From assembly GCA_003221005.1 (NCBI GenBank), contig QHTZ01000079.1:1-64000 (forward strand): DNA of 64,000 bases. Direction: 5' to 3'. This DNA comes from Gemmatimonadota bacterium. GTDB taxonomy: Bacteria; Gemmatimonadota; Gemmatimonadetes; Gemmatimonadales; GWC2-71-9. Shown here piece after piece: positions 8,631 to 19,212 of this stretch. Under the pieces are notes generated by a model. It saw only the letters and a list, made by a program, of their open reading frames with translations. It made no database searches and was not told where the DNA came from. Each line of letters begins with the position of its first letter. Positions within the stretch are counted from its first letter, which is position 1. Both the position numbers and the translations under genes were made by a program.

Positions 8631-9892
8631 TCCACGCCGTCGAGCACGGGGAGCGCACTGCGCCGCGTCGGGCTGCGGCGGTGCTCGATGTGGAAGGTGG
8701 GGCCCGCGGGGCCCTGGGGCCGCACGGCGGCCTGGCTCGCGCCTCGGACGTAATCTTCGAAGGTCCGCACCGTCTGGTACAGCGAGTCCCGCTCCGCCGG
8801 CACCTTCCCCGCCCCGCGGATGAGCGCGATGATCTCGTCGTACGACAGCCACATCGGTGTCCCCGCCCCCGCCTCGTGGTAGACGCGCTCGAAGACGACC
8901 GTGCCCTCGAGGTCGTCGCACCCGAACGTCAGCGCGACCTGCGAGATGAACGGCGTGACCATCGGCCAGTGCGTCTTCACGTGAGGGATGTTGTCGAGCA
9001 CCAGCCGTCCGATCGCGATGTTCTTCAGGTCGTCCACGCCTGTCGTGGCGGTCCCGGCGCGGCCCAGCGCGGCGCCCAGCTCGTTGTGGTCGGGGTGGTA
9101 CGCGAGCGGGATGTAGGTGAGGAAGCCGCCGGTCTCGTCCTGCAGCGCGCGCAACGCGAGCAGGTGATCCACGCGGTCGGCGAGCGTCTCCACCTGCCCG
9201 TAGAGCATCGTGCAGTTGGAGGGAATGCCCAGCCGGTGCGCCTCGCGGTGCACGGCCAGCCACTCTTCTCCCGAGAGCTTCTTGTCGGCGATCGTCGCGC
9301 GCGCCGCAGGGCTGAAGACCTCAGCCCCTCCCCCGGGGAGGCTCGTCACGCCGGCCTCGCGCATGGCGACGAGTACGTCGGGCACCGTCATGCGCTCGAT
9401 GCGTGCGAGGTGCGCCACCTCCACCGCCGTCAGCGCCTTGATGTGGACGCCGGGGTGGCGCTCCTTGAGCCCCCGAAACATCTCGAGGTAGTACTCGAGG
9501 CGCAGCTTGGGATGGAGACCCCCGACGATGTGGAACTCGCGCGTCGCGTTGTCGCGTGCCGCGTCCGCCTCGGCGAAGACATCCTCGAGGGTCCGCGTGT
9601 AGGCACCATCCTCCTGTGGCATGCGCGCAAACGAGCAGAACACGCAGGTGTTCCGCAGCACGCACACGTTGGTCGGGTTGATGTGCTGGTTCGCGGCGAA
9701 GTAGACCCGGTCGCCGTTCCGGGCGCGGTTCGCGCGGTCCGCGAGCCGGCCGATCGTGAGCAGGTCACTCGACTCAAAGAGGGCGAGCGCGTCTTCGCGG
9801 CTTAAGCGCTCGCCGCGGGCGACTTTCGTGGCGATAGGAGCGAGTGCAGCGTCGTTCGGTCCTGCTGTCCGACCGTCCGACTGTCGGTCCAT
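8627..9892 (-). CDS. mqnE: aminodeoxyfutalosine synthase (radical SAM)
   Basis: NPTNVCVLRNTCVFCSFAR, FHIVGGLHPKLRLEYYLEMFRGLKERHPGVHIKALTAVEV; ATGA overlap with fabF. Confidence 0.9.
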   Translation of the reverse strand: MDRQSDGRTAGPNDAALAPIATKVARGERLSREDALALFESSDLLTIGRLADRANRARNGDRVYFAANQHINPTNVCVLRNTCVFCSFARMPQEDGAYTRTLEDVFAEADAARDNATREFHIVGGLHPKLRLEYYLEMFRGLKERHPGVHIKALTAVEVAHLARIERMTVPDVLVAMREAGVTSLPGGGAEVFSPAARATIADKKLSGEEWLAVHREAHRLGIPSNCTMLYGQVETLADRVDHLLALRALQDETGGFLTYIPLAYHPDHNELGAALGRAGTATTGVDDLKNIAIGRLVLDNIPHVKTHWPMVTPFISQVALTFGCDDLEGTVVFERVYHEAGAGTPMWLSYDEIIALIRGAGKVPAERDSLYQTVRTFEDYVRGASQAAVRPQGPAGPTFHIEHRRSPTRRSALPVLDGVE

Positions 9893-11136
9893 CACGCCGC
9901 CCGCCGCACGGCCAGCGTGACGTTGTGCCCACCGAACCCGAACGAGTTGGAGAGGGCGACGTCCACCTTGCGACGCACGGCGTGGTTCGGCGCCGAGTCG
10001 AGATCGCACGCCGGGTCGGGCGTGAACTGGTTAATGGTTGGCGGGATGGTCCCGCTCTGGAGAGCGAGCGCGCAAAACGCCGCCTCGAGCGCGCCCGCCG
10101 CGCCGAGCAGATGTCCGGTCATCGACTTGGTGGAGCCGAAGATCAGCTTGCGTGCGTGGTCGCCGAACACGGTCTTCACGGCCGCCGTCTCCGCCGAATC
10201 ACCGTAGGGCGTGGAGGTGCCGTGGGCGTTGATGTACCCCACCTCCGTCGGCCGCACGCCGGCATCCTGCATCGCGAGCCGCATCGCGTCCTGCGCGCCC
10301 GCGCCGTCGGGCGCCGGCGCCGTGATGTGATACGCGTCGGCGGTCATGCCGAATCCGGCGAGCTCGGCGTAGATCTTGGCGCCGCGCTTGCGCGCGTGCT
10401 CCTCGTCCTCGAGCACCAGCACGGCAGCGCCGTCGCCCATGACGAACCCGTCCCGGTCCTTGTCGAACGGCCGGCTCGCCGTTGCCGGGTCATCGTTGCG
10501 CTCCGACAGGGCCTTCATGTTGGCGAAGCTCGCGACCGCGAGGGGCGTGATCGCGGCTTCGGCGCCGCCTGCGATCATCACGTCGGCCTGGCCGTTCCGG
10601 ATCAGCTGGAGAGCGTCCGCGAGCGAATGCGCCGAGGACGCGCACGCGGAGGTGGTGCAATAGTTCGGGCCCTTGGCGCCGTAGCGCATCGAGATAAGTG
10701 CGGCGGCGACGTTGGGCATGTACATCGGGATGAAGAACGGCGACACGCGGCTCGGGCCCTTCTCGATCAGCGCCCGGCAGTTCTCCTCAAAGGTCGCGAC
10801 CCCGCCGGTGCCGGTCCCGATCAAGACCCCGACCCGCTTCACGTCCACCTTGTCCCAGTTGTTCGCGAGGCAGGCGTCCCTAATCGCTTCTTCGGCCGCA
10901 CCGATCGCGAATTGGGAGAACAGGTCGTACCGCCGCAGCTCCTTCTTGTCGAGGAAGCGCGCTGGCTCGAAGTCCTTCACCTCGCACGCGAACCGCACCG
11001 ACGACTGCACCGGGTCGAAGCGCGTGATCGGCCCCGCACCCGACCGGCCGGCGACGAGGGCGTCCCAGGTGGTCCGCGTCGTGTTGCCCAGCGGGCTCAC
11101 GAGCCCGAGACCGGTGATGACGACCCGCCGCGGCAC
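9892..11136 (-). CDS. fabF: 3-oxoacyl-ACP synthase II
   Basis: 414 aa; VVITGLGLVSPLGN, TTSACASSAHSLADAL, NAHGTSTPYGDSAE, KSMTGHLLGAAGALE. Confidence 0.95.
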   Translation of the reverse strand: MPRRVVITGLGLVSPLGNTTRTTWDALVAGRSGAGPITRFDPVQSSVRFACEVKDFEPARFLDKKELRRYDLFSQFAIGAAEEAIRDACLANNWDKVDVKRVGVLIGTGTGGVATFEENCRALIEKGPSRVSPFFIPMYMPNVAAALISMRYGAKGPNYCTTSACASSAHSLADALQLIRNGQADVMIAGGAEAAITPLAVASFANMKALSERNDDPATASRPFDKDRDGFVMGDGAAVLVLEDEEHARKRGAKIYAELAGFGMTADAYHITAPAPDGAGAQDAMRLAMQDAGVRPTEVGYINAHGTSTPYGDSAETAAVKTVFGDHARKLIFGSTKSMTGHLLGAAGALEAAFCALALQSGTIPPTINQFTPDPACDLDSAPNHAVRRKVDVALSNSFGFGGHNVTLAVRRAA

Positions 11137-11139
11137 GTG

Positions 11140-11391
11140 CTACTTCCCCATCTTGTCGTGGAGGTACTTCATCGCCTGCCCCACCGTCCGCAGCTTCTCG
11201 GCTTCTTCGTCCGGGATGTCGATGTCGAACTCCTTCTCGAAGGCCATGACCAGCTCCACCGTGTCGAGGCTGTCGGCGCCCAGGTCCTCCATGAAGCTCG
11301 CATCGGACGTGAGTTTGTCCCGCTCCACGCCCAGCTCTTCGACGATGATGTCTTTGACCTTCTCCTCGAGCTGCTTCATGTCCATGGCCAT
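11140..11391 (-). CDS. acpP: acyl carrier protein
   Basis: 83 aa; [33 protein letters not shown]. Confidence 0.95.
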   Translation of the reverse strand: MAMDMKQLEEKVKDIIVEELGVERDKLTSDASFMEDLGADSLDTVELVMAFEKEFDIDIPDEEAEKLRTVGQAMKYLHDKMGK

Positions 11392-11422
11392 GGGTACCCT
11401 CAATGGAGGTGTGGGGAATCGG

Positions 11423-12160
11423 TCACAGCACCATGCCGCCGTCGACGACCAGCACCTGTCCCGTAATGTAGCTGGCGAAATCGGAGGCGAGAAAGAGCAC
11501 GGCGGACGCCACGTCCCTGCCCCCGCCCAATCGGCCGAGCGGGATGGCGGCCTCATACACCTGGCGCCGTTCCGGGGTGATGTCGCGCGTCAACTCCGTA
11601 TCGATGAACCCCGGGGCGACGGCGTTGACCAGCACGTTGCGGGAGGCCAGCTCCTTCGCCACGGACTTGGTGAGGCCGATCAACCCCGCCTTGGACGCGC
11701 TGTAGTTCGACTGTCCGGCGTTCCCCGCCATCCCGACGACGCTGGTGATGTTGATGATCCGGCCGGCGCGCCGCTTGATCATGCCCCGCGCCGCGTGCTT
11801 CATCATCAGGAACACGCCTTTCAGGTTGGTTTGGAGCACCGCGTCCCAGTCGTCGTCGCTGATGCGGAACAGCAGGTTGTCGCGCCGCGTGCCCGCGTTG
11901 TTCACCAGAATGTCGATCGGCCCGACCTCGCGCTCCACGCTCGCGACGACCGTCTCGACCTGCGCCGCGTCGCCGACGTCACAGGCGTAGCCCCGGGCTG
12001 AATCTCCGAGCGCCCGGGCGGCCGCCTGCGCGCCGGCGCCGTTCTTGGCGAGCACGGCGACTTTGGCTCCGGCGCAGTGCAGCGCGGTCGCGATCGCCTG
12101 GCCGATGCCCCGGCTGCCGCCGGTCACGAGCGCGACCCGCCCCGACAGGTCGAGTTTCAC
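11423..12160 (-). CDS. fabG: 3-oxoacyl-ACP reductase
   Basis: [55 protein letters not shown] start. Confidence 0.95.
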   Translation of the reverse strand: MKLDLSGRVALVTGGSRGIGQAIATALHCAGAKVAVLAKNGAGAQAAARALGDSARGYACDVGDAAQVETVVASVEREVGPIDILVNNAGTRRDNLLFRISDDDWDAVLQTNLKGVFLMMKHAARGMIKRRAGRIINITSVVGMAGNAGQSNYSASKAGLIGLTKSVAKELASRNVLVNAVAPGFIDTELTRDITPERRQVYEAAIPLGRLGGGRDVASAVLFLASDFASYITGQVLVVDGGMVL

Positions 12161-13128
12161 GCCGCCTCCAGGAACTGAGCCAGCTCGTCCGCCGTGCCGA
12201 GACTCACGGCCGTGGCGCCCGGAAGAATGCGCTTCACGAGCCCTGCCAGCACGCCTCCGGGACCGATCTCGAGGAAGCGAACGCCCTCCCCGGCGAGCCG
12301 CGCCGCGTGCTGCATGCACTCGATCCAGCGCACCGGGGCGGTGAGCTGGTCCACGAGCAAGCGGCGGGCGCGCGCCGCGGTCGTGACCGCTTCCGCGGTG
12401 GCGTTGGCGAGCACCGGAAAGTGCGGCTCCGCGAACTCGGCGTGGTCGACCACGAGGCGCAGGTGGCTCGCGGCGGGCGCCATCAGCGGCGAGTGGAAGG
12501 CCCCGCTCACCCGGAGCGGCATGACCCGCTTCGCGCCCCGCGCTTTGCACGCTGCCCCCGCGCGCGCCACCGCGTCGGGATCTCCCGAGATCACGGTCTG
12601 ATCGGGCGCGTTGAGATTCGCCGCTACGGCCACGGCGCCTTTCCCCGACACTTCGTGACAGGCGGCCTCGACCTCGGCGGTCGCGAGCCCGAGGATGGCG
12701 GCCATCATGCCGGGCCGCTGCTCCCCCGCCTTGTGCATCAGCTCGCCGCGCCGCCGCACCAGCGTCGCCGCGTGGGGCGCGGCCAGCGCTCCGGCCGTGA
12801 CGTAGGCGGAGTACTCGCCGAGCGAGTGGCCTGCGGCGGCAGCCACGGTGGCGCCCGTCTTCGGCGCCACGACGGCGTGGACCGCCGCGCTGTGCGCGAG
12901 GATCGCCGGCTGCGCGTTGTGTGTGGCGGTCAGCTCGTCCTCCGGGCCCTCGAACATCAGGCGGCTCAGGCCAAACCCGAGCGCGTCGTCGATCGCCGCG
13001 AACGTCGCGCGCGCCTCCGGAAAGCGGTCCGCCAGGTCCTTCCCCATCCCGACTGTCTGCGCGCCCTGCCCGGGGCACAGCCAGACCGTCCGGCCGGCGG
13101 CTACCACTGCACGGCCAGGCTCGCCCAA
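12157..13128 (-). CDS. fabD: malonyl CoA-ACP transacylase
   Basis: CPGQGAQTVGMGKDL, AGHSLGEYSAYV; true start may be slightly downstream of the first Met. Confidence 0.93.
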   Translation of the reverse strand: MGEPGRAVVAAGRTVWLCPGQGAQTVGMGKDLADRFPEARATFAAIDDALGFGLSRLMFEGPEDELTATHNAQPAILAHSAAVHAVVAPKTGATVAAAAGHSLGEYSAYVTAGALAAPHAATLVRRRGELMHKAGEQRPGMMAAILGLATAEVEAACHEVSGKGAVAVAANLNAPDQTVISGDPDAVARAGAACKARGAKRVMPLRVSGAFHSPLMAPAASHLRLVVDHAEFAEPHFPVLANATAEAVTTAARARRLLVDQLTAPVRWIECMQHAARLAGEGVRFLEIGPGGVLAGLVKRILPGATAVSLGTADELAQFLEAA

Positions 13129-14087
13129 GTGAAGCCCGCCCCGAACGCGACCAGCAGCACCTTCATTCCCGGCTGGAGCCGGCCGGTGCGCACCGCCTCG
13201 TCGAGCGCGATCGCCACCGAGGCGGCTGAGGTGTTGCCGTAGCGTTCCACGTTCACGAACACCTTGTCCATCGGGATCCCCGCGTGCTTCGCAGTGGCCT
13301 CGATGATGCGGATGTTCGCCTGGTGCGGGATCAGGAGGTCGATCTGGCCGGCGGTGAGACCCGCCCGCTCGAGCACCTTGTCGCAGGCGTCAGCCATCGA
13401 CAGCACGGCCGCCTTGAACACCTCGCGCCCGGCCATCTTGATGAAGTAGGAGTGATCCTTGAGCAGCTGCTCGTCGGGCGGGTGGTCCGCGCCGCCCCCG
13501 GGGCGGTACAGCAGCTCCGCGAGCGTCCCGTCCGACCGCATGTAGCTCGCGAGGATGCCGCGGCCGTTGGCGCTGGGGCGCGCGAGGGTAGCGCCGGCGC
13601 CGTCGCCGAACAGCACCGCCGTCGTGCGGTCGGTCCAGTCGGTGATGGTCGTCAGCTTCTCGGACGCCACCACCAGGACGTTGCGCGCCTGCTCTGCGGC
13701 GACGAGTCCTTCCGCGACGTTCAAGGCGTACATGAAGCCCGTGCAGGCGGCGCCCACGTCGAACGCCGCGGCGTTCGTCGCGCCGAGCAGCGCCTGCAGG
13801 TCGCACGCCTGGGAGGGGAGCAAGCGGTCGGGCGAGCACGTCGCCACGACAATCGCATCGAGGTCGAGGGGCGTGAGGCCGGTGTCCGCGAGCACGTGCT
13901 TGGCGGCGGCCTGGGCCATGCAGGCGTTCGTTTCGCTTGGGCCGGCCACGCGGCGCTCGCGGATGCCGGTGCGGTCGCGGATCCATTGGTCGGACGTAGC
14001 GAGGAGCTTCGAGAACTCGTCGTTGGTGACGACGCGCGGCGGCGTGTAGCTGCCGGTACCCACGAGCTCGACAATGGGTCGCCTCAC
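13101..14087 (-). CDS. fabH: 3-oxoacyl-ACP synthase III
   Basis: GTG start VRRPIVELVGTGSYTPPRVVTN; DVGAACTGFMYAL, IPHQANIRIIEATAKHAGI, ERYGNTSAAS. Confidence 0.95.
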   Translation of the reverse strand: MRRPIVELVGTGSYTPPRVVTNDEFSKLLATSDQWIRDRTGIRERRVAGPSETNACMAQAAAKHVLADTGLTPLDLDAIVVATCSPDRLLPSQACDLQALLGATNAAAFDVGAACTGFMYALNVAEGLVAAEQARNVLVVASEKLTTITDWTDRTTAVLFGDGAGATLARPSANGRGILASYMRSDGTLAELLYRPGGGADHPPDEQLLKDHSYFIKMAGREVFKAAVLSMADACDKVLERAGLTAGQIDLLIPHQANIRIIEATAKHAGIPMDKVFVNVERYGNTSAASVAIALDEAVRTGRLQPGMKVLLVAFGAGFTWASLAVQW

Positions 14088-15091
14088 GCGACCGCGCCCC
14101 CCCGGGCGAACTCGGCGCCGATGTCCTGGTTCAGGTTGCTCTGCACCATCTGGGCCGCGACGCGGACCGCGCTCATGATGGCCCGCGCGGGCGAGGCGCC
14201 GTGGCAGATGATGGCGACGCCGCGCACGCCGAGCAGCGGCGCGCCCCCGTACTCGGAGTAATCGAGGAACTTGAACAGCCGCTTCACCTCGGGCCGGGTC
14301 ACGACGTCCGGGAGCGCGCTCTGCAGCATCTCCGCGAACATGCGTCCCGCCGACTCGTAGAACTTGAGGATCGCGTTCCCCACGAAGCCGTCGCACACCA
14401 CGACGTCGATCCGCCCCCTCTTGCAGGCACCCGCGAGAATGTCCCGCCCCTCAACGTTGCCGAGGTAATGCACGCTCCGGGCCGCCTTGAGGAGCTGGTG
14501 CGTTTCCTTGACGACGGCGTTACCCTTCTCGTCCTCCTCACCTACGTTGAGGAGCCCCACGCCGGGCTCCGGGCGCCCCAGCACGTCGCGCGCGTACACG
14601 GAGCCGAGATGCGCGAAGTTCACGAGCTCGCGGGCGTCGCAGTCCACGTTGGCGCCGCCGTCGATGACGACCACCGGATGCGCGGCGGTCGGGAACGCCG
14701 CGGCGATGGCGGCGCGCTGCACGCCGTGGTGCAAGCGCAGCAGCAGCGTCGCCGCCGCCATCACGGCGCCGGTGTTGCCCGCGGAAATGAATGCATCGGA
14801 AGCGTGCTTCTTCTGCAGCCCGAGACCCACCGCGATCGAGGAGCCAGGCTTGCTCTTGACGGCCGCGAGCGGCTTCTCGCCCATGCCCACCACCTGGGGC
14901 GCCTCCACGATGTCCAGCCGGCTGCGGTCGAGTTCGCCCTGCTTCTTGAGCGTGGCCTCGATGTCGGCCGTGCGGCCGACGAGCTGGATGCGAAAGGTCG
15001 GAGGCAGCTCGCGCAGCGCCAGCACCGCCCCTTCCACCTCCACCTGCGGAGCGTTGTCTCCGCCCATGGCGTCCAGCGCGATGCGAATCAC
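14084..15091 (-). CDS. plsX: phosphate acyltransferase
   Basis: 335 aa; IALDAMGGDNAPQVEVEGAVLAL, FISAGNTGAVMAAATLLL. Confidence 0.95.
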   Translation of the reverse strand: MIRIALDAMGGDNAPQVEVEGAVLALRELPPTFRIQLVGRTADIEATLKKQGELDRSRLDIVEAPQVVGMGEKPLAAVKSKPGSSIAVGLGLQKKHASDAFISAGNTGAVMAAATLLLRLHHGVQRAAIAAAFPTAAHPVVVIDGGANVDCDARELVNFAHLGSVYARDVLGRPEPGVGLLNVGEEDEKGNAVVKETHQLLKAARSVHYLGNVEGRDILAGACKRGRIDVVVCDGFVGNAILKFYESAGRMFAEMLQSALPDVVTRPEVKRLFKFLDYSEYGGAPLLGVRGVAIICHGASPARAIMSAVRVAAQMVQSNLNQDIGAEFARGGAVA

Positions 15092-15092
15092 G

Positions 15093-15275
15093 TCACGTGT
15101 CCTCGACGGCCACCCGCTGCACGTCGCCGTAGTAGCCGCAGGTGGGACAGACCCGGTGCGGCCGCTTGAGATCGTGACAGCGCGGGCACGGCTGCAACGT
15201 CGGCATCTCCGCCTTGTAGTGCGTGCGACGCGCGCGCTTCTTGCGCTTGGACGTCCTTCGCTTGGGTACCGCCAT
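15093..15275 (-). CDS. rpmF: 50S ribosomal protein L32
   Basis: 60 aa; MAVPKRRTSKRKKRARRTHYKA...CPRCHDLKRPHRVCPTCGYY. Confidence 0.95.
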   Translation of the reverse strand: MAVPKRRTSKRKKRARRTHYKAEMPTLQPCPRCHDLKRPHRVCPTCGYYGDVQRVAVEDT

Positions 15276-15286
15276 GCTCTACCTCG

Positions 15287-15796
15287 TCAGAAGCGCAGTT
15301 TGTCCTTCAGCGCGGCGAGCGGCCGCCACCGGAGGTCGGCGGCCGGCGCGCAGCCGCAGGGGGCCGCGTTCAAGTCGTGGCCGCAGCGCGGGCAGAGCCC
15401 ACGGCAATCTTCGTGGCATAACACGTACCGCGGCACCGCGAGAATCAGCTCCTCCCGGACCGCGGGGGCGACGTCGATCAGGGTCGCGTCCCGCGCCAGC
15501 GGGTAGGACTCCGGGTCTTCCAGCGCCTCGGGATCGGGGGTGAAGAGGGCCCCGATGTCGGCTGCGACGTTGACCGCCACCGGCGCCAGGCAGCGGCGGC
15601 ATTGCTCGGTCACCTGCGCCGAAAGCCGGCCGTGCCAATAGAATCGCCCCTCTCCCGCGGCTTGCAACCGGCCCCGGACCTGCACCGGGCCGGCCAGGAC
15701 GAAGTCCAGTCCCGCAAAGAGGGGGTAGTTCCCGGCCAGCTCCCCCGCTATGTCGACCGGCCCGCGGGCGAGCTCCCGGATATCGACTTGCAACAT
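15287..15796 (-). CDS. YceD/DUF177 family protein
   Basis: 169 aa; position directly upstream of rpmF; LSAQVTEQCRRCLAPV and LCPRCGHDLN. Confidence 0.8.
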   Translation of the reverse strand: MLQVDIRELARGPVDIAGELAGNYPLFAGLDFVLAGPVQVRGRLQAAGEGRFYWHGRLSAQVTEQCRRCLAPVAVNVAADIGALFTPDPEALEDPESYPLARDATLIDVAPAVREELILAVPRYVLCHEDCRGLCPRCGHDLNAAPCGCAPAADLRWRPLAALKDKLRF

Positions 15797-15841
15797 GCGC
15801 TGCGAAGCTAAACCCTTGTGGGACTTGCGTCAACCCAACTG

Positions 15842-16270
15842 TTACTGACCCGAGCGGAGCTGCGCCAGCTCGGCGTCGGGGAAGAAGAACCTGACCTCCT
15901 GCAGCGCGTTCTCCGGAGAATCGGAGGCGTGGATCGCGTTCCGCTCCTTGGACTGCGCGTACAGCTTGCGGATCGTGCCCGGCTTCGCCTCGGCAGGATC
16001 GGTCGCGCCGATTACGTCCCGGAGCACCGCGACCGCGTCCTCCCGCTCGAGGGCGAGCGCGAGCGCCGGGCCCGAAGTCATGAAGGTCACGAGCGAGCGG
16101 AAGAACGGGCGCTCCCGGTGCACGGCGTAGAACTCCTCGGCACGGCGGGTGGTGAGCCGCACCAGCCGCGCCGCGCGGACGGTAAAACCCGCCTGCTCGA
16201 GGTGGGCTAGGATCTTCCCGCTCGCGCGGGCCGCGACGGCGTCGGGCTTGATGATCGCAAGAGTGAGCAT
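15842..16270 (-). CDS. ndk: nucleoside diphosphate kinase
   Basis: 142 aa; AIIKPDAV, PGTIRKLYAQSKERNAIHASDSPENA. Confidence 0.93.
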   Translation of the reverse strand: MLTLAIIKPDAVAARASGKILAHLEQAGFTVRAARLVRLTTRRAEEFYAVHRERPFFRSLVTFMTSGPALALALEREDAVAVLRDVIGATDPAEAKPGTIRKLYAQSKERNAIHASDSPENALQEVRFFFPDAELAQLRSGQ

Positions 16271-16289
16271 CGGGTGTCGGGCTCGGATA

Positions 16290-17198
16290 TCAGGTGGCGA
16301 TGAGACGACGGATCAAGTCCGCCCGCGTAAGAAAGCCGACAACGCGGCCTTCGCGCACCACGGGAAAGCGGTCCACGTCCTTGCTGCTCATGAGACTGGC
16401 GACGTCGCTCAGGGTCTGGTCCTCGGCCACGCACAGCACCGTGCGCGCCATGGCTTCCTTGACCGGGATCTGTCGTGGTTCGGCTGACGCTCGCTGGAGC
16501 TGACTCTTGGTCGGAGCGCGGAACTCGCCGCTCTTGGTGCGCTGCAGGTAGTCAGGGATGAGGTAGCGCAGCAGCTCGTGGTGGGTCACCATGCCGAGGA
16601 GCGATCCCGCGTCGTCCACCACGGGGAGGGCGCGTACGTCGCGCTCGACCATCAGCTGCGCGACCTCGCCGAGGGTCGTCTCGGGTCCGACGCTGAAGAC
16701 GTGGCTCGTCATCACGTCCCGCACCAACAGGTGGCTCGGCAGGTCGATCTGCGCGAACACGGCGAGCCCGACGACCTGGTCCGCCGTGCGCGCCGCGTGC
16801 AGCGCGCCGAGCGTGTCGGGATCCGAGAGGGCCCGGGCGAAGGCGCCGATGACCTGGAGGTACGTCGGCGTCTCGCGCGGCGGCGCGACGATGAGAATCA
16901 CGACGCGCGCGGACCGGTTCGGGTCCTTCTCCGAGTGGAGCGGCTCGGGCGCGACGCCGATCGCCGTCAACAGCTGGCGGACCGCTTCCGTGCGGAAGTG
17001 GGGCAAGAAGGTGTAGTCGCCGACGCTCACCAGCTCCTCGGGCCGGGCGTTCTGGATGACCGCCCGGAGGCGGTGCGGCTCGGTCACGGCGCCGCTGTCG
17101 ATGAGGCGCGCCGCGAGCTGCTCGGTCGCCTCCTTCACGGTGCTGGCGCGGAGCGGGACGATCACGTGGTCCGGCCGCAGCATGTCGCGAAGCTTCAC
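16290..17198 (-). CDS. PTS EIIA (fructose/mannitol-type) domain fused to two CBS domains
   Basis: GTG start [22 protein letters not shown] active-site-like [10 protein letters not shown] and [25 protein letters not shown] repeats [25 protein letters not shown] and [25 protein letters not shown]. Confidence 0.85.
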   Translation of the reverse strand: MKLRDMLRPDHVIVPLRASTVKEATEQLAARLIDSGAVTEPHRLRAVIQNARPEELVSVGDYTFLPHFRTEAVRQLLTAIGVAPEPLHSEKDPNRSARVVILIVAPPRETPTYLQVIGAFARALSDPDTLGALHAARTADQVVGLAVFAQIDLPSHLLVRDVMTSHVFSVGPETTLGEVAQLMVERDVRALPVVDDAGSLLGMVTHHELLRYLIPDYLQRTKSGEFRAPTKSQLQRASAEPRQIPVKEAMARTVLCVAEDQTLSDVASLMSSKDVDRFPVVREGRVVGFLTRADLIRRLIAT

Positions 17199-18064
17199 AG
17201 CCGCTCCTTGAGGAGGGGGACGACGTCGGCGGGCCGCTGCATGACACCGACGCCGGCACGTTCCAGGGCGGCCATCTTCTCGGCTGCGGTGCCCTCGGCG
17301 CCGGAGACGATCGCGCCCGCATGGCCCATACGACGACCGGGTGGCGCGGTCTGACCCGCGATGAACCCGACGACGGGCTTGGTCATCGCCCGCTGTACGA
17401 ACTCGGCGGCCTGCTGCTCGTCCGTGCCGCCGATCTCGCCGATCAGCACGACGGCGTCGGTCTCGGCATCCGCCTGAAACGCGGAGAGGCACTGGATGAA
17501 ACTCGTTCCGACAATGGGGTCGCCGCCGATGCCCACGCAGGTGGACTGTCCAAAGTCGTGTCCCGATAGCTGATGGATGATCTCGTAGGTGAGCGTGCCG
17601 CTGCGCGACACGACGCCGATCCGGCCGGGCTTACAGATGTTGCCCGGAATGATCCCGATCTTGCACTTCCCCGGGGAGATCAGGCCCGGGCAGTTCGGGC
17701 CGATGAGGCGCGCCCCGCGCTCGTGGAGGAACGGCGTGACGCGCGTCATGTCGAGGACGGGGATGCCCTCGGTGATGCAGACGATGAGCCCCAACCCCGC
17801 GTCCGCCGCTTCGAAGATCGCCGACACGGCGGCCGCCGCCGGGACGTAGATGACGGCCGCGTTCGGCTGCGTCTCGCGCACCGCGTCGGCGACGGTGTCA
17901 TAGACCGGCACGACTCCCTCGAACAGCTCGCCACCTTTGCCAGGCGTGACACCGGCCACCACCTTGGTCCCATAGCCGATCATTTGCCGCGTGTGGAACG
18001 ACCCGTCGCGCCCCGTCACGCCCTGCACGAGCAGGCGGGTGCTCTGATCGATGAAGATGCTCAC
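17195..18064 (-). CDS. sucD: succinyl-CoA synthetase alpha subunit
   Basis: 289 aa; [45 protein letters not shown]. Confidence 0.95.
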   Translation of the reverse strand: MSIFIDQSTRLLVQGVTGRDGSFHTRQMIGYGTKVVAGVTPGKGGELFEGVVPVYDTVADAVRETQPNAAVIYVPAAAAVSAIFEAADAGLGLIVCITEGIPVLDMTRVTPFLHERGARLIGPNCPGLISPGKCKIGIIPGNICKPGRIGVVSRSGTLTYEIIHQLSGHDFGQSTCVGIGGDPIVGTSFIQCLSAFQADAETDAVVLIGEIGGTDEQQAAEFVQRAMTKPVVGFIAGQTAPPGRRMGHAGAIVSGAEGTAAEKMAALERAGVGVMQRPADVVPLLKERL

Positions 18065-19212
18065 GGCCGTCCCGCCGCGAGCGCCACGGCGCGCTGCACC
18101 GCCTCGTCCATGTCTGTCAGGGCCGAGAAGCCGGCCCGCGTGAGGATCTCGACCGCTTCGGCTTCATTCGTGCCCGTGAGCCGAATGACGAGGGGGACTT
18201 TGAGGGAGAGCTGCGTCGTGGCCTGCACGATGCCGTTCGCCACGTCATCGCAGCGCGTGATCCCCCCGAAGATGTTGAAGAGAATCGCCTTCACCGCTGC
18301 GTCGCCCGTGATGATCTCGAGCGCCGCGACGACCTTTTCGGGATTCGAGCTGCCGCCGATGTCCAAGAAATTGGCCGGCGCTCCCCCGTAGAGCTTCACC
18401 AGGTCCATCGTGGCCATCGCCAGCCCGGCCCCGTTGACGCAGCAGCCGACCGACCCGTTCAGCTTGATGAACGACAGCCCCGCGGCCCGCGCCCGCTCTT
18501 CTGCCGGCGCTTCGGTGGAGAGATCGCGCAGCGCCGCGATCTCCGGCCGACGACCTAGCTCGCTGTCGTCGATCACGATCTTCGCGTCGAGGGCGACCAG
18601 GCGGCCGGCGGGCGTCGTGGCGAGCGGGTTGATCTCGGCGAGCGACGCCCCCACGCCGTAGAACGCAGCATAGAGCCGCTGCATGACGTCCGCCGCGGCG
18701 CGCACCTGCGTCACGTCGCGATACAGCCGGAATCCAAGCGCTATCGCCTGGTGCGCGAGCAGGCCGTAGCGCGGGTCCACCCCCAGCCGGTGAATTTGCT
18801 CCGGCGAGCGGGCCGCCACTTCCTCGATGTCCACGCCGCCAGCCGGGCTGACCATGAGGACGGGACGCTGCGCCGCGCGGTCCACGATCACGCCGAGGTA
18901 GCTCTCGGAGGCGATGTCGACCGCCGCGGCGACCAGCACCTTGCGAACGGCGAGGCCACGGATCGTGAGACCCAGGATGCGGGCGGCGTGCTCCGCTGCT
19001 TCGGCCGGGCTATTGGCGAGCGTCACGCCTCCGGCCTTGCCGCGCCCGCCGGCGTGCACCTGCGCCTTCACGACGACTCGGCCCGCGCCGCCCTTGCCGA
19101 GCCGCTGCGCGATGGCCCGGGCCTCGTCCGGCGTCGCGGCGACCTCGGCGGGCGGGAACGAGATGCCGTAGCGCTGCAGCAGCTCGCGCGCCTGGTATTC
19201 GTGCAGGTTCAC
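18061..19212 (-). CDS. sucC: succinyl-CoA synthetase beta subunit
   Basis: 383 aa; [52 protein letters not shown]. Confidence 0.95.
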   Translation of the reverse strand: MNLHEYQARELLQRYGISFPPAEVAATPDEARAIAQRLGKGGAGRVVVKAQVHAGGRGKAGGVTLANSPAEAAEHAARILGLTIRGLAVRKVLVAAAVDIASESYLGVIVDRAAQRPVLMVSPAGGVDIEEVAARSPEQIHRLGVDPRYGLLAHQAIALGFRLYRDVTQVRAAADVMQRLYAAFYGVGASLAEINPLATTPAGRLVALDAKIVIDDSELGRRPEIAALRDLSTEAPAEERARAAGLSFIKLNGSVGCCVNGAGLAMATMDLVKLYGGAPANFLDIGGSSNPEKVVAALEIITGDAAVKAILFNIFGGITRCDDVANGIVQATTQLSLKVPLVIRLTGTNEAEAVEILTRAGFSALTDMDEAVQRAVALAAGRP

